From NCBI RefSeq assembly GCF_001642805.2, contig NZ_CP016948.1, positions 1,984,001 through 2,048,000 of the forward strand: a stretch of DNA of 64,000 nt, read 5' to 3'. The notes under the pieces are model-generated. The model made no database searches and was not told where the DNA came from. It was given only the letters and a program-made list of their open reading frames with translations. The translations under genes and the position numbers were made by a program. Each line of letters opens with the position of its first letter. Position 1 is the first letter of the stretch. Of the stretch, positions 24,864 to 34,000 are shown piece after piece. This DNA is from Serratia surfactantfaciens. GTDB lineage: Bacteria > Pseudomonadota > Gammaproteobacteria > Enterobacterales > Enterobacteriaceae.

Positions 24864-25976
24864 ATGGCCGGAATTCAGTTAAACAGCGTTAAAAAAGTCT
24901 ACCCCAACGGTTTCCACGCGCTGCACGGCGTTGATTTGGACATCGAGGACGGGGAATTTATGGTGTTCGTCGGCCCGTCAGGCTGCGCCAAATCCACCCT
25001 GCTACGGATGATCGCCGGGCTGGAGAGCGTCAGCGAGGGGCAGATCCTGATCCACGATCGCTGCGTCAACGACAGCATGCCGAAGGATCGCGGCATCGCC
25101 ATGGTGTTCCAGAACTATGCGCTGTATCCGCACATGACGGTGTACAAGAACATGGCGTTCGGCCTGATCGGCAAAGAAAGCAAGGCCGAGATCGACCGCC
25201 GGGTGCGCGACGCGGCGGAAAAACTGGAGATCACCAACCTGCTGCAGCGCAAGCCGGGCCAGCTCTCCGGCGGCCAGTGTCAGCGGGTGGCAGTCGGCCG
25301 CGCCATCGTGCGTAAACCCAAGGTGTTTCTGTTTGACGAGCCGCTGTCCAACCTCGACGCCAAGCTGCGAGTGTCGATGCGCGTGCAGCTGATCGAACTG
25401 CACAATCAACTGAAGCAGGAAGGCGCCGCTGCCACCATGGTGTACGTCACCCACGATCAGGTCGAAGCGATGACCATGGGCGACCGCATTTGCGTGATGA
25501 ACCGCGGCGCCATCATGCAGGTGGATAAACCGATCAACCTGTATCACCACCCCGCCAACCGTTTCGTCGCCGAGTTTATCGGCAGCCCGTCGATGAACCT
25601 GCACGATCTGGCGATTGTGCGCGACGGCCAAACGGTGCGGCTGCGCATCGGCCTGCAGCATCAGCTCGATCTGCCGCCCGCGCTGCAACGGCAATTGGCG
25701 GACTACCCGCATGCGCGGGTGTGCCTCGGCATCCGGCCGGAGTCCCTGCGGCTGTGCACGCCCGGCAGCGCCAACTGTTTCCCGGCGCAGATCGTCACTA
25801 TCGAGCGCATGGGCAACGAAGAGCTGTTGCACTGCGAACTGGCCGACCTACGCTTCGTGCTGCGCATGGCATCGCTGCCGGATTGGGAACCGCGCCTCGG
25901 CGAAAACATTCATCTGGCATTCGATCTGACGCGCGCGCATTTGTTCGACGAGCTCAGCGGCCAAAACCTCAAATAA
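24864..25976 (+). CDS. Sugar ABC transporter ATPase (UgpC/MsmK/MalK type)
   Basis: 370 residues. The ABC domain shows a Walker A GPSGCAKST (37-45), a signature LSGGQCQRVAVGRA, a Walker B VFLFDEPLSNLDAKLR and an H-loop YVTHDQVEAMT. A C-terminal OB-fold regulatory domain of the MalK type follows. Walker A has Ala where Gly is usual (C-A-K instead of C-G-K), a variant that also occurs in functional sugar ATPases. It supplies energy to the importer encoded just upstream. Confidence 0.88.
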   Translation: MAGIQLNSVKKVYPNGFHALHGVDLDIEDGEFMVFVGPSGCAKSTLLRMIAGLESVSEGQILIHDRCVNDSMPKDRGIAMVFQNYALYPHMTVYKNMAFGLIGKESKAEIDRRVRDAAEKLEITNLLQRKPGQLSGGQCQRVAVGRAIVRKPKVFLFDEPLSNLDAKLRVSMRVQLIELHNQLKQEGAAATMVYVTHDQVEAMTMGDRICVMNRGAIMQVDKPINLYHHPANRFVAEFIGSPSMNLHDLAIVRDGQTVRLRIGLQHQLDLPPALQRQLADYPHARVCLGIRPESLRLCTPGSANCFPAQIVTIERMGNEELLHCELADLRFVLRMASLPDWEPRLGENIHLAFDLTRAHLFDELSGQNLK

Positions 25977-25996
25977 CAACAGCGGAGTATCCAGCA

Positions 25997-27280
25997 ATGT
26001 CGTCAACACAACCCAACAGCTTTGCCCATCGCCCGGTGCGGGTGCTGGTGGTCGGCGCCGGGGCGCGCGGTGAGATCTACTCGCGCTATGCGCTGGCGCA
26101 TCCCGATTTGATGCAGGTGGTGGCGGTAGCGGAACCGCGCGACGCCTACCGCGAGCAGTTCGTGGCGCAGCATGCCATCGCGCCGGAAAACGTCTTCACC
26201 GACTGGAGCCTGGCCGCCGACGCCGGCAAGCTGGCCGACGCGGTGCTGATCTGCACCCAGGATCAGATGCATCTGGAGCCGGCGCTGGCCTTCGCCCGCC
26301 AGGGCTACGCCATGCTGCTGGAAAAACCGCTGTCGCCGGACGCCGACGAGTGCCGCGCCATCGTCGCCGAGGTGGTGCGCCAAAAGCTGATCTTCTCGGT
26401 CGGCCACGTGCTGCGCTATACCCGCTATACCCAAAAGCTCAAGCAGCTGCTGCGCGACGGCGCGATCGGCGATATCGTCAGCCTGCAGCACTTGGAACCG
26501 GTCGGCTACTGGCACCAGGCGCACTCCTTCGTGCGCGGCAACTGGCGCAACGATCAACAGGCCGCTTTTATGCTGCTGCAGAAATCCTGCCACGATATCG
26601 ACTGGATCCGCTACGTGATGGAGCAACCCTGTGAGCAAGTCAGCTCCTTCGGCAACCTGCGCCATTTCCGCCGGGAAAACCAACCGGCCGGCGCGGCGGA
26701 CAACTGCCTGGATTGCGCGGTAGAGGCGTCCTGCCCCTATTCCGCCAAGCGCATCTATCTGGGCGACGACCACAAGGCCACGCCTGGTTTTCTGCGAGTA
26801 CTGACGCCGGAACCCGACCAGACGACGCTGCGGGCGGCGCTGCGCGACGGTCCTTACGGCCGCTGCGTCTACCGCTGCGACAATAATGTGGTCGACCATC
26901 AGGTGGTCAACATGCAGTTCGCCGGCGGCCGCACCGCGTCGTTCACCATGACGGCCTTTACCCGCCACGAAGATCGCCATACCCGCATCTTCGGTAGCCG
27001 TGGCTGCCTGGAGGGCGACGGCCGCCATATTCGCATCACCTCGTTCCTCGACGACGGCGAAACGCATTACGACACCGACGCCGGCCAGGATCTGCACGCC
27101 ATGGCCGGGCACGGCGGCGGCGACTACTACCTGATGCAGCACTTTATCGCGGCCATTCGCGCCAACGATCCGAGCCAGGTGCTGGCCGGCCCGACGGAAG
27201 CGCTGGAGAGCCATCTGATGGTGTTCGCCGCCGAACGCGCGCGCCGCGAAGCGGCGGTGATCGCCCTGAACGGAGCCTGA
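25997..27280 (+). CDS. Gfo/Idh/MocA family NAD(P)-dependent protein
   Basis: 427 residues from the ATG at 25997 (CGGAG upstream). The N-terminal Rossmann fold shows VRVLVVGAGARGEIYSRYA, and EKPLSPD is the family active-site Lys motif. A Cys-containing segment NCLDCAVEASCPYSAKRIYL lies in the C-terminal part. Family members oxidise or epimerise sugars with NAD(P), and some (GH109 and relatives) are NAD-dependent glycosidases, including alpha-N-acetylgalactosaminidases. Its position between the importer and a sugar kinase, with an AgaS-like enzyme nearby, makes either role possible. It is four bases from the next gene. Confidence 0.8.
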   Translation: MSSTQPNSFAHRPVRVLVVGAGARGEIYSRYALAHPDLMQVVAVAEPRDAYREQFVAQHAIAPENVFTDWSLAADAGKLADAVLICTQDQMHLEPALAFARQGYAMLLEKPLSPDADECRAIVAEVVRQKLIFSVGHVLRYTRYTQKLKQLLRDGAIGDIVSLQHLEPVGYWHQAHSFVRGNWRNDQQAAFMLLQKSCHDIDWIRYVMEQPCEQVSSFGNLRHFRRENQPAGAADNCLDCAVEASCPYSAKRIYLGDDHKATPGFLRVLTPEPDQTTLRAALRDGPYGRCVYRCDNNVVDHQVVNMQFAGGRTASFTMTAFTRHEDRHTRIFGSRGCLEGDGRHIRITSFLDDGETHYDTDAGQDLHAMAGHGGGDYYLMQHFIAAIRANDPSQVLAGPTEALESHLMVFAAERARREAAVIALNGA

Positions 27281-27283
27281 AGC

Positions 27284-28204
27284 ATGGCGATGAGAGAGAT
27301 GCATTACGGTTTCGACATCGGCGGCACCAAGATCGAAATGGCCGCCTACGATCGCCGGCTCAATCAGGTGATGATCCAACGGGTGCGCACCCCAACCGGT
27401 GATTACGGCGAGTTCGTGGCCTGTATCGCCGGGCTGGTTGACCAGGCGGATCGCGAGCTGCATACGCGCGGCAGCATCGGCATCGGTTTACCGGGGATCA
27501 CCGATCCCGTCAGCCGCCGCCAGTTAGCGGTCAACGTGCCCTGCCTGACCGGCCATTGCCTGGCGGATGACCTGACGCAGGCGTTGGCGCGGCCTATCGC
27601 CATCGAGAACGACTGCCGCTGCTTCGCGCTGTCGGAAGCCAGCACGCCGCAAACCGCGCACCTGCCGTTGGTGTTCGGCGCTATCATCGGCACCGGCGCC
27701 GGCGGCGGCCTGGTGGTGAACCGGCAACTGCACAAAGGGCGCAACGGCGTGGCGGGCGAATGGGGCCATATGCCGATATCGGCCCAGCTGGCGCAACGTT
27801 ACGATCTGCCGCTGTTCAACTGCAACTGCGGGCTGACCGGCTGCTTTGAACGCTATGTCTCCGGCAGCGGGCTGCTGGCGCTGAGCCGCCATTTTGCCCA
27901 TCCGGCCGCCGACGTGCCGTCGCTGGTCGCCAGCTACCGCGCCGGTGATCCGCTCGCGCAGCAGCTGATGGCCCTCTACGTCGATATTCTGGCCAGCGCG
28001 CTGGCCGGCTTACAGCTGCTGTTGGACGTCGATGCCTTCGTGCTTGGCGGCGGGCTGTCGAACGTCGGTGAGCTGTACCGGCTGCTGCCGCCGGCGATGC
28101 GGCGCTGGCTGCTGCCGGGCGTGGAACCCGCGGCGGTGTTCCCGCCGGTGCACGGTGACAGCAGCGGCGTGCGCGGCGCGGCGCTTTTGCACGCGGCAGC
28201 ATAA
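27284..28204 (+). CDS. ROK-family amino sugar kinase (NagK-like)
   Basis: 306 residues. ATP-binding DIGGTKIEMA at the start and the ROK zinc motif CNCGLTGCFERYVSG are present. The order IGTGAGGGLVVN, GEWGHMPI and FVLGGGLSN follows E. coli NagK (N-acetylglucosamine kinase) closely. In this operon the sugar is imported by an ABC system and so needs a kinase to become phosphorylated; N-acetylgalactosamine or galactosamine is an inferred substrate given the AgaS/KbaY-like genes downstream. GGAG lies 8 bases before the ATG at 27284. It is the last gene before a 333-base gap. Confidence 0.8.
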   Translation: MAMREMHYGFDIGGTKIEMAAYDRRLNQVMIQRVRTPTGDYGEFVACIAGLVDQADRELHTRGSIGIGLPGITDPVSRRQLAVNVPCLTGHCLADDLTQALARPIAIENDCRCFALSEASTPQTAHLPLVFGAIIGTGAGGGLVVNRQLHKGRNGVAGEWGHMPISAQLAQRYDLPLFNCNCGLTGCFERYVSGSGLLALSRHFAHPAADVPSLVASYRAGDPLAQQLMALYVDILASALAGLQLLLDVDAFVLGGGLSNVGELYRLLPPAMRRWLLPGVEPAAVFPPVHGDSSGVRGAALLHAAA

Positions 28205-28537
28205 AAAAAACAGTGAAAGCCCGGCGGCTGCCGAACGATCGCTGCGGCTTTCGTCATCGGCGGAGCGAATGAATAACCGCCGAGAATTGTCGACTGAAAA
28301 ATAACGAATTTGCCGTTTTCACTTTGCGTTAACCCCGCTTTCGGTTAGTGCTCAACCGAAAGCAAAATAAAATATAACCAACTGATAGATATAGATATTT
28401 TAAAATTAATCGATTGCATTTCAGTGTTTCGTTTGCTGTAATTCGCCACGAACAACTGAAAGCGCTCCGGTCGGCATCGCTGCGGCTTATTAAGCCGCGG
28501 ACGGGCACGGCTACAGGTAAATCAGGAGTCTGCGTTA
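28205..28537 (+). promoter_or_regulatory. Control region upstream of the AgaR-type repressor gene
   Basis: A 333-base gene-free region. A GAAAGCC/GGCTTTC hairpin near 28214-28255 may end the importer transcript. The perfect inverted repeat at 28337-28363 and a further near-copy AACTGAAAGC (28454-28463) are candidate repressor sites. The centre is A/T-rich (AAAATAAAATATAACC), where a promoter is likely, but I cannot place it confidently. Confidence 0.5.
28337..28363. promoter_or_regulatory. Perfect 10-bp inverted repeat, candidate operator of the DeoR/AgaR-type repressor
   Basis: GCTTTCGGTT (28337-28346) and AACCGAAAGC (28354-28363) are exact reverse complements with a 7-base spacer, so half-sites are 17 bases centre to centre. 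The same CTTTCGGTT word occurs upstream of the ABC importer. This fits autoregulation by the repressor encoded at 28538. Confidence 0.55.
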
Positions 28538-29308
28538 ATGATCAATACCGCAAAACGCCGGGAATTAATTATCGACCAGCTGTGCCGCGAGGGCTCGGTG
28601 CGTGTGGAGCAGCTCAGTCAGCAGTTTTCGGTGTCCAGCGTCACCATCCGCAGCGATCTGCGTCAGCTGGAACAGCACGGCTGTGCGGTGCGCGCCTACG
28701 GCGGCGCCATGTTGAACAAACAGTTCGCCTTCGACCGCCCGCTGCAGGACAAGGGCCGCATCAACCGCGACGTGAAACACGCCATCGCCTGCGCGGCGGC
28801 GGCGCTGATCGAAGACGGCGACGCCGTCATCCTCGACTCCGGCTCCACCACCAGCCAGATGGCGCCGCAGCTGGCGGGGAAAAAGGATCTGGTGGTGATG
28901 ACCAACGCGCTGAATATCGCCTTCGAACTGGCCAACAACGAGCAGATCGATCTGATGGTGGTCGGCGGCAGCGTACGCCGCAAAGCCTGGTCGTTGTACG
29001 GCCCCGCCGCCGAACAGCAGCTGCGCCAGTACCGCTTCGACAAACTGTTTCTCGGCGTCGACGGTTTCGATCTGGCGGGCGGCATCACTACGCCGGATCC
29101 GGGCGAAGCACAGCTCAACCGGGTGATGTGTGAAGTGGCGCGCGAAGTGATCGCCATCGCCGACGCCAGCAAATTCGGCCGCACCAGCTTTTGCATGATC
29201 CGCGAAGTCGGCCAGATCCACCGCCTGGTCACCGACAGCCGTATTCCGGCGCACTACCTGCAGGCGCTGCACCATTTAGGGATCGACGTGATTATCGCCG
29301 ACCGTTAA
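28538..29308 (+). CDS. DeoR/AgaR-family transcriptional repressor
   Basis: 256 residues. An N-terminal winged helix-turn-helix of DeoR type (RRELIIDQL, VRVEQLSQQFSVSSVTIRSDLRQLE) is followed by the sugar-phosphate sensing domain (DGDAVILDSGSTTSQMA, MTNALNIA, FLGVDGFD). The family releases DNA when a phosphorylated sugar intermediate binds. It is closest by eye to AgaR, the repressor of N-acetylgalactosamine catabolism, and precedes agaS- and kbaY-like genes. Probable targets are the inverted repeat upstream of itself and the direct repeats upstream of the importer. Confidence 0.82.
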   Translation: MINTAKRRELIIDQLCREGSVRVEQLSQQFSVSSVTIRSDLRQLEQHGCAVRAYGGAMLNKQFAFDRPLQDKGRINRDVKHAIACAAAALIEDGDAVILDSGSTTSQMAPQLAGKKDLVVMTNALNIAFELANNEQIDLMVVGGSVRRKAWSLYGPAAEQQLRQYRFDKLFLGVDGFDLAGGITTPDPGEAQLNRVMCEVAREVIAIADASKFGRTSFCMIREVGQIHRLVTDSRIPAHYLQALHHLGIDVIIADR

Positions 29309-29333
29309 CCGAGGCTTTTAAGGAGTTGTCATC

Positions 29334-30500
29334 ATGAATGCGTATTTCTCTTACGAGGCGGATTGGCTGAAGCAGCGCAACGCCTGGCACACTGCCGCAG
29401 AGATTTGGCAGCAGCCGGACCTGTGGGCGGCGCTGCACCGGCAGTTGCAGGATCAACAGGCACAGTGGCAGCCGTTCCTCGCGCCGCTGTTGGCCAATCC
29501 TCGGCTGCAAATCGTGCTGTGCGGCGCCGGCAGTTCGGCGTTCGCCGGCCGGGCTCTGGCGCCCTGGCTGCGCGAACGCACCGGCCGCGACGTAGTGGCC
29601 TACGGCACCACCGATATCGTCGCCAACCCGCTGCAGTTCCTCGACCCTGAACGGCCGACGCTGCTGGTGTCCTTCGCCCGCTCGGGCAACAGCCCGGAAA
29701 GCGTGGCGACGGTGGAACTGGCCGATCAGCTGCTGCCGGAAAGCTATCACCTGATGCTGGTGTGCAACCCGGACAGCCGGCTGGCGCAGTATGCGCATCG
29801 GCGCGATAACGTCTGTTCGCTGGTGATGCCGCAGGGCTCCAACGATCAGAGCTTCGCCATGACCTCCAGCTTCAGCTGCATGATGCTGAGCGCCGCGCTG
29901 CTGCTCGGCTCAATGTCGCTTGAGGCCGCCCAGGCGCCGCTGCACGCCATGGTGCAGCGCTGCCGTGAACTGCGCGAAACGCTGCAGCCGCAGGTAAAGG
30001 CACTGGCCGCCAGCGGCTTCCGCCGCTACATCACCCTCGGCGGCAGCTGCTTCACCGGCCTGGCCGAAGAGGCCTCGCTCAAGATGCTGGAGCTCACCGC
30101 CGGGCGAATCGTGACACGCTACGACTCACCGCTCGGTCTGCGCCACGGCCCTAAATTTATGGTCGACGGCCAGACCTTGGTGGTGCTGATGTTCTCCCAC
30201 GACGACTACGCCCGTCAGTATGACCGCGACCTGTGGAACGAACTGCAGCGCGACGGGCTGGCGATGCAGTTGGTCGGATTGACCGGCGAACGTCAACCGC
30301 TGTCCGATGCCCTGCTGAATCTGCACAACGCGGCAGACGATATCTGGCTGCTGTTCCCGTATCTGCTGTTCACCCAGATGCTGGCCTTCGAGAGTTCGCT
30401 GGGGTTGGGGCTCACCCCGGACAACCCGTGCCCGACCGGTGAAGTCAACCGGGTGGTGAAAGGCGTGACAATTTACCGTTTTCCCTCCCCTGAGCTGTAA
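29334..30500 (+). CDS. agaS: AgaS-like SIS-domain galactosamine-6-phosphate deaminase/isomerase
   Basis: 388 residues with two SIS domains. Close by eye to E. coli AgaS throughout: VLCGAGSSAFAGRALAPWL, SFARSGNSPESVA(T)VELADQ, FAMTSS, LKMLELTAGRIVTRYDSPLGLRHGPK and GEVNRVVKGV. AgaS converts galactosamine-6-phosphate to tagatose-6-phosphate and ammonia in the Aga pathway. The product would then need a tagatose-6-phosphate kinase, not present in this window, before the aldolase encoded next. AAGGAG precedes the ATG. Nine bases separate it from the aldolase gene. Confidence 0.85.
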   Translation: MNAYFSYEADWLKQRNAWHTAAEIWQQPDLWAALHRQLQDQQAQWQPFLAPLLANPRLQIVLCGAGSSAFAGRALAPWLRERTGRDVVAYGTTDIVANPLQFLDPERPTLLVSFARSGNSPESVATVELADQLLPESYHLMLVCNPDSRLAQYAHRRDNVCSLVMPQGSNDQSFAMTSSFSCMMLSAALLLGSMSLEAAQAPLHAMVQRCRELRETLQPQVKALAASGFRRYITLGGSCFTGLAEEASLKMLELTAGRIVTRYDSPLGLRHGPKFMVDGQTLVVLMFSHDDYARQYDRDLWNELQRDGLAMQLVGLTGERQPLSDALLNLHNAADDIWLLFPYLLFTQMLAFESSLGLGLTPDNPCPTGEVNRVVKGVTIYRFPSPEL

Positions 30501-31364
<864 letters not shown>

Positions 31365-31669
31365 TCCCGCTATCGCCCCCGGTTCATACGGCCGCAACGC
31401 GGGGGCGAACACGCCGCACGCTTCCCGCCTTTCCTGAGAGAACGATCACAGCCTTTTCACCCACTCGCGCCGGAAATCATTAACTGGCCTTCACTATGAT
31501 CCAAATCATGGTTTTACTCATCCTACCTCCCTATTATCAAATTCATTGGATGCAGGCAGTAGGATTTTTGCCCATTCGTTTTTATTTCGCCAGGCGAAAT
31601 AGCTTATTTGATAAAAACAAGCACGCTTGTTTTTAATTGGCAGTGTTTTTACTCTGAAAGGAACAGCGT
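31365..31669. repeat. Gene-free region with three nested inverted repeats
   Basis: The 305-base gap holds TTATCAAAT (31534-31542) paired with ATTTGATAA (31606-31614). Inside these is the palindrome ATTTCGCC-A-GGCGAAAT (31584-31600), and beyond them is AAAACAAGC-AC-GCTTGTTTT (31614-31633) with a T-rich end. The last could terminate rightward transcription; the whole could also fold as the leader of the small fimbrial-like gene at 31670. No promoter can be assigned confidently. Confidence 0.45.
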
Positions 31670-31981
31670 ATGAACCATTACTTAGCCGTATTAAGCGCAT
31701 TGGTCATTCTGCCCTTCGCTCTGCACGCAAAAGCGCTCCCCGGAAGTCAGGTCGCCTCCGGCGTCGTACGCTTCACCGGCGCCATCACCACGCCGGCCTG
31801 CACCATCAAACATCAGGATGAACAACTCATCTCCAACTGTTTCGGCAAGGTGACGGAAAACCGCAACGGTTATATTTCCTCTTCGTTAAAAGAAATGCCA
31901 AAAGAATTAGTTTCCGCTGTCACCAGCGAGATAGTAAATAACGACCCACACTTGAAACGCGTGACCATCAGCTATAAATAA
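31670..31981 (+). CDS. Small secreted fimbrial-like protein
   Basis: 103 residues with a signal peptide (LAVLSALVILPFALHAKA). The mature start SGVVRFTGAITTPACTIK resembles the first strands of type 1 pilin subunits (G.V.F.G.I..PAC), with two Cys (in PACTIK and SNCFGK) that could form the pilin disulfide. At about 80 mature residues it is only half the size of a pilin, and no usher or chaperone gene is nearby. It may be a stand-alone small fimbrial-domain protein or a shortened remnant. AAAGGAAC precedes the ATG. Confidence 0.6.
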   Translation: MNHYLAVLSALVILPFALHAKALPGSQVASGVVRFTGAITTPACTIKHQDEQLISNCFGKVTENRNGYISSSLKEMPKELVSAVTSEIVNNDPHLKRVTISYK

Positions 31982-32200
31982 CCCCAAAGAGTTAATGCTT
32001 GATTGAATAATCAACAAGTCATGCCCCGCCCCAATGACTTATAAATTTATTTTATAAATTTACTGAACAATGACTACCCGCCTTACCGTGAGCCGACTAT
32101 TCGGGCAACTCCAGGGTTGCCCATCAGCATGTCCGAAATCCGCCATCGCTTCCTCCGCTTTCATGCAATAATCGCCTCACTAAACCGAGGAGTGATCCAG

Positions 32201-32731
32201 ATGCAGACTTTTTTGATTGATCGTACCGCGACGCCGGTGGGAGAACTGGTGTTGATTGCCGATGAACAGGGGCGCCTGCGGGCGGTTGACTGGACCGATC
32301 ACGAAGCGCGCCTGATGAAGCTGCTGAATACGCATTACCGCGCCGATCGCTTCACTCTGCGCGCCCAGCGTGATCCAAGCGGGTTGACCGACGCCATGCA
32401 GCGCTATTTCGCCGGGGAACTGAGCATTATCGATCGGCTGCCGGTGATGACCGCCGGCACCGAGTTCCAACGCACCGTGTGGCAACAGCTGCGCCAAATT
32501 CCCTGCGGCGAGATCCTGACCTACGGCCAGCTGGCGCAACGCATCGGCCGCCCGACCGCTTCGCGCGCGGTCGGCATGGCCAACGGTTCCAATCCGATCA
32601 GCATCGTCGTCCCCTGCCACCGGGTCATCGGCTCTCAGGGCGCGTTGACCGGCTATGCCGGCGGCGTACAGCGCAAACAGTGGCTGCTGCAACACGAAGG
32701 TTACCTGCCGCAGGATCTGCTCTCGCGCTAA
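32201..32731 (+). CDS. ogt: Methylated-DNA-protein-cysteine S-methyltransferase Ogt
   Basis: 176 residues from the ATG at 32201 (GAGG upstream). The alkyl-acceptor Cys is C139 in [11 protein letters not shown], preceded by the DNA-binding segment [12 protein letters not shown]. Ogt removes O6-alkylguanine and O4-alkylthymine by irreversible transfer to this Cys. As in E. coli it lies near fnr. Its stop overlaps that of the convergent lipoprotein gene by four bases. Confidence 0.93.
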   Translation: MQTFLIDRTATPVGELVLIADEQGRLRAVDWTDHEARLMKLLNTHYRADRFTLRAQRDPSGLTDAMQRYFAGELSIIDRLPVMTAGTEFQRTVWQQLRQIPCGEILTYGQLAQRIGRPTASRAVGMANGSNPISIVVPCHRVIGSQGALTGYAGGVQRKQWLLQHEGYLPQDLLSR

Positions 32732-33258
32732 CGCGGCACATAATCCGGCGGCACGCCATCCGCCGGGGCGGCGGGATAGTAGTCCGGCGGCACCGGCGAT
32801 GAGCTGGCGTCACCGTAACCATAGGCCACCGGCACCTTGTTGCCTTTGGCGTACATGCATTGCGTATACACGGTATCGTAGCTGTCTTGCAGATCGTCGC
32901 TGCTGCGCCAGGCCGAGTTGTTGGCCATCGCGCTGCCGACCAACAACCCACCGCCGGCGCCGACCAACGCGCCGGGGCCGGCATGACCGGATGCAGCGCC
33001 GATCAACGCCCCCGCCGCCGCACCGACGGCCGTGCCCGCCACTGCGGTGCCCGCCGCCGAATTGGCCGCCGTTTGCGCGCCGCCGCCAAGGCTGTTTTGC
33101 GCATAGCCGCGGCAAATCGCCTCATCGCGATTGAACTGTTCGTAGCTTTTTCCCGTGCCGGGCAATACCGTCACCTCCGGCCCGGAAGGCGCAGAGACGC
33201 AGCCGGCCAACAGCCCGGCCAGCGCCACTATCGGGAAAGCAAAAGAGTGTTTCATCAC
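32728..33258 (-). CDS. Glycine-zipper outer-membrane lipoprotein
   Basis: 176 residues. Signal peptide II with lipobox LAGC (cleavage before C20). The mature N-terminus has Ser at +2, favouring outer-membrane sorting. Residues about 60-110 are a long Gly/Ala zipper ([24 protein letters not shown]) of the kind that inserts into or packs against membranes. Two further Cys (ICRGYA, TQCMYA) could pair. The C-terminus is Pro/Tyr-rich. Function unknown; related zipper lipoproteins affect envelope integrity. Confidence 0.75.
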   Translation of the reverse strand: MMKHSFAFPIVALAGLLAGCVSAPSGPEVTVLPGTGKSYEQFNRDEAICRGYAQNSLGGGAQTAANSAAGTAVAGTAVGAAAGALIGAASGHAGPGALVGAGGGLLVGSAMANNSAWRSSDDLQDSYDTVYTQCMYAKGNKVPVAYGYGDASSSPVPPDYYPAAPADGVPPDYVPR

Positions 33259-33271
33259 GCACCACCTGGGA

Positions 33272-33607
33272 TCACCGGGATAACGAACCGTCTGGCACCA
33301 CTTTCATCCAACCGTCGGGACAACGCGGCACCTGCGGGTAATAGCCCGCCGGCCGGCGGCAGTAGTAAGCGTAACTCGGCGGCTTTTCGATATAGGTCTG
33401 CGGCGGCGGCGGCGTGACATACACTACCGGCGGCGGCGGATAGTAGAGAGGCGGCGGCCCCCAAGGCACGCCAATCACCACGCGCGGCCCACCATAGTAG
33501 TAACCGTGCCGGTAGTAACCGTGGCCGTAATAGCCGTGGGCGAAGGCGGCGGCGCTGGCCGTCATCAACACCCCCGCGGCCGCCATCAACAGTATGCGCT
33601 TTTTCAT
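33272..33607 (-). CDS. Small secreted Tyr/Pro/Gly-rich protein
   Basis: 111 residues from the ATG at 33607, preferred because GGGAG lies at a good distance; an ATG three bases upstream is possible. A signal peptide (KKRILLMAAAGVLMTASAAAFAH) is followed by Gly-Tyr-His repeats (YYGHGYYRHGYYYGG), a polyproline segment (PPPPPQTY) and two Cys (YYCRRP, PRCPDGW). The Gly/Tyr-rich N-terminal repeat and the CPDGW end occur in small periplasmic proteins of unknown function in enterobacteria. It lies directly upstream of the lipoprotein gene on the same strand, with a 13-base gap, so the two are probably an operon. Confidence 0.7.
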   Translation of the reverse strand: MKKRILLMAAAGVLMTASAAAFAHGYYGHGYYRHGYYYGGPRVVIGVPWGPPPLYYPPPPVVYVTPPPPQTYIEKPPSYAYYCRRPAGYYPQVPRCPDGWMKVVPDGSLSR

Positions 33608-34000
33608 CATCCGCTCCCGAACAGGATAGTTCACCTGCCTTTCTGACCTTCAGCTTAACGCCGGCGTGGCGCGGCTTTGCGGTGGGGATTCAGATGAATG
33701 CGACAAGCTTTCGCCAGCAGATGTGTCAAACGATGATTGATTCACGCCGCTAAAATTCGCCGATGCGCGCAGCAGAACCGCCCCACGACGATCGCCACGC
33801 CGCGCGACGCCGAAAAGGCAACCGCACGTTGCGCATAAGTGCCAAATAAATCTAGCGACGTCAGCGTGATACAGAATAATCGGCGGCATGTGTGCGCAAA
33901 ATTCGCACACAATACCCCTATTCATGCTAATGCCACCCTTATCAGCTGCAGCAAAAGATGTTAAAATTGACTCATATCAATTATTGAATGAGCGTAATCT
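33608..34000. other. Control region upstream of fnr
   Basis: A 393-base gap between divergent units. It holds the inverted repeat GTGTGCG/CGCACAC (33890-33910, 7-base spacer) and the FNR-like box at 33967-33980. A reading frame on the minus strand at 33650-33925 lacks family resemblance and is not called a gene. Confidence 0.5.
33967..33980. promoter_or_regulatory. FNR-like box upstream of fnr (autoregulation)
   Basis: TTGAC-TCAT-ATCAA matches the FNR consensus TTGAT-N4-ATCAA at nine of ten fixed positions. It lies 20 bases before the fnr ATG, a position suited to repression. Negative autoregulation of fnr is known in E. coli. Confidence 0.6.

Noticed and set aside
33650..33925. 91-codon minus-strand frame upstream of fnr
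   Set aside because: No ribosome-binding site, no family resemblance, and it occupies the regulatory region of fnr; Cys content looks random.
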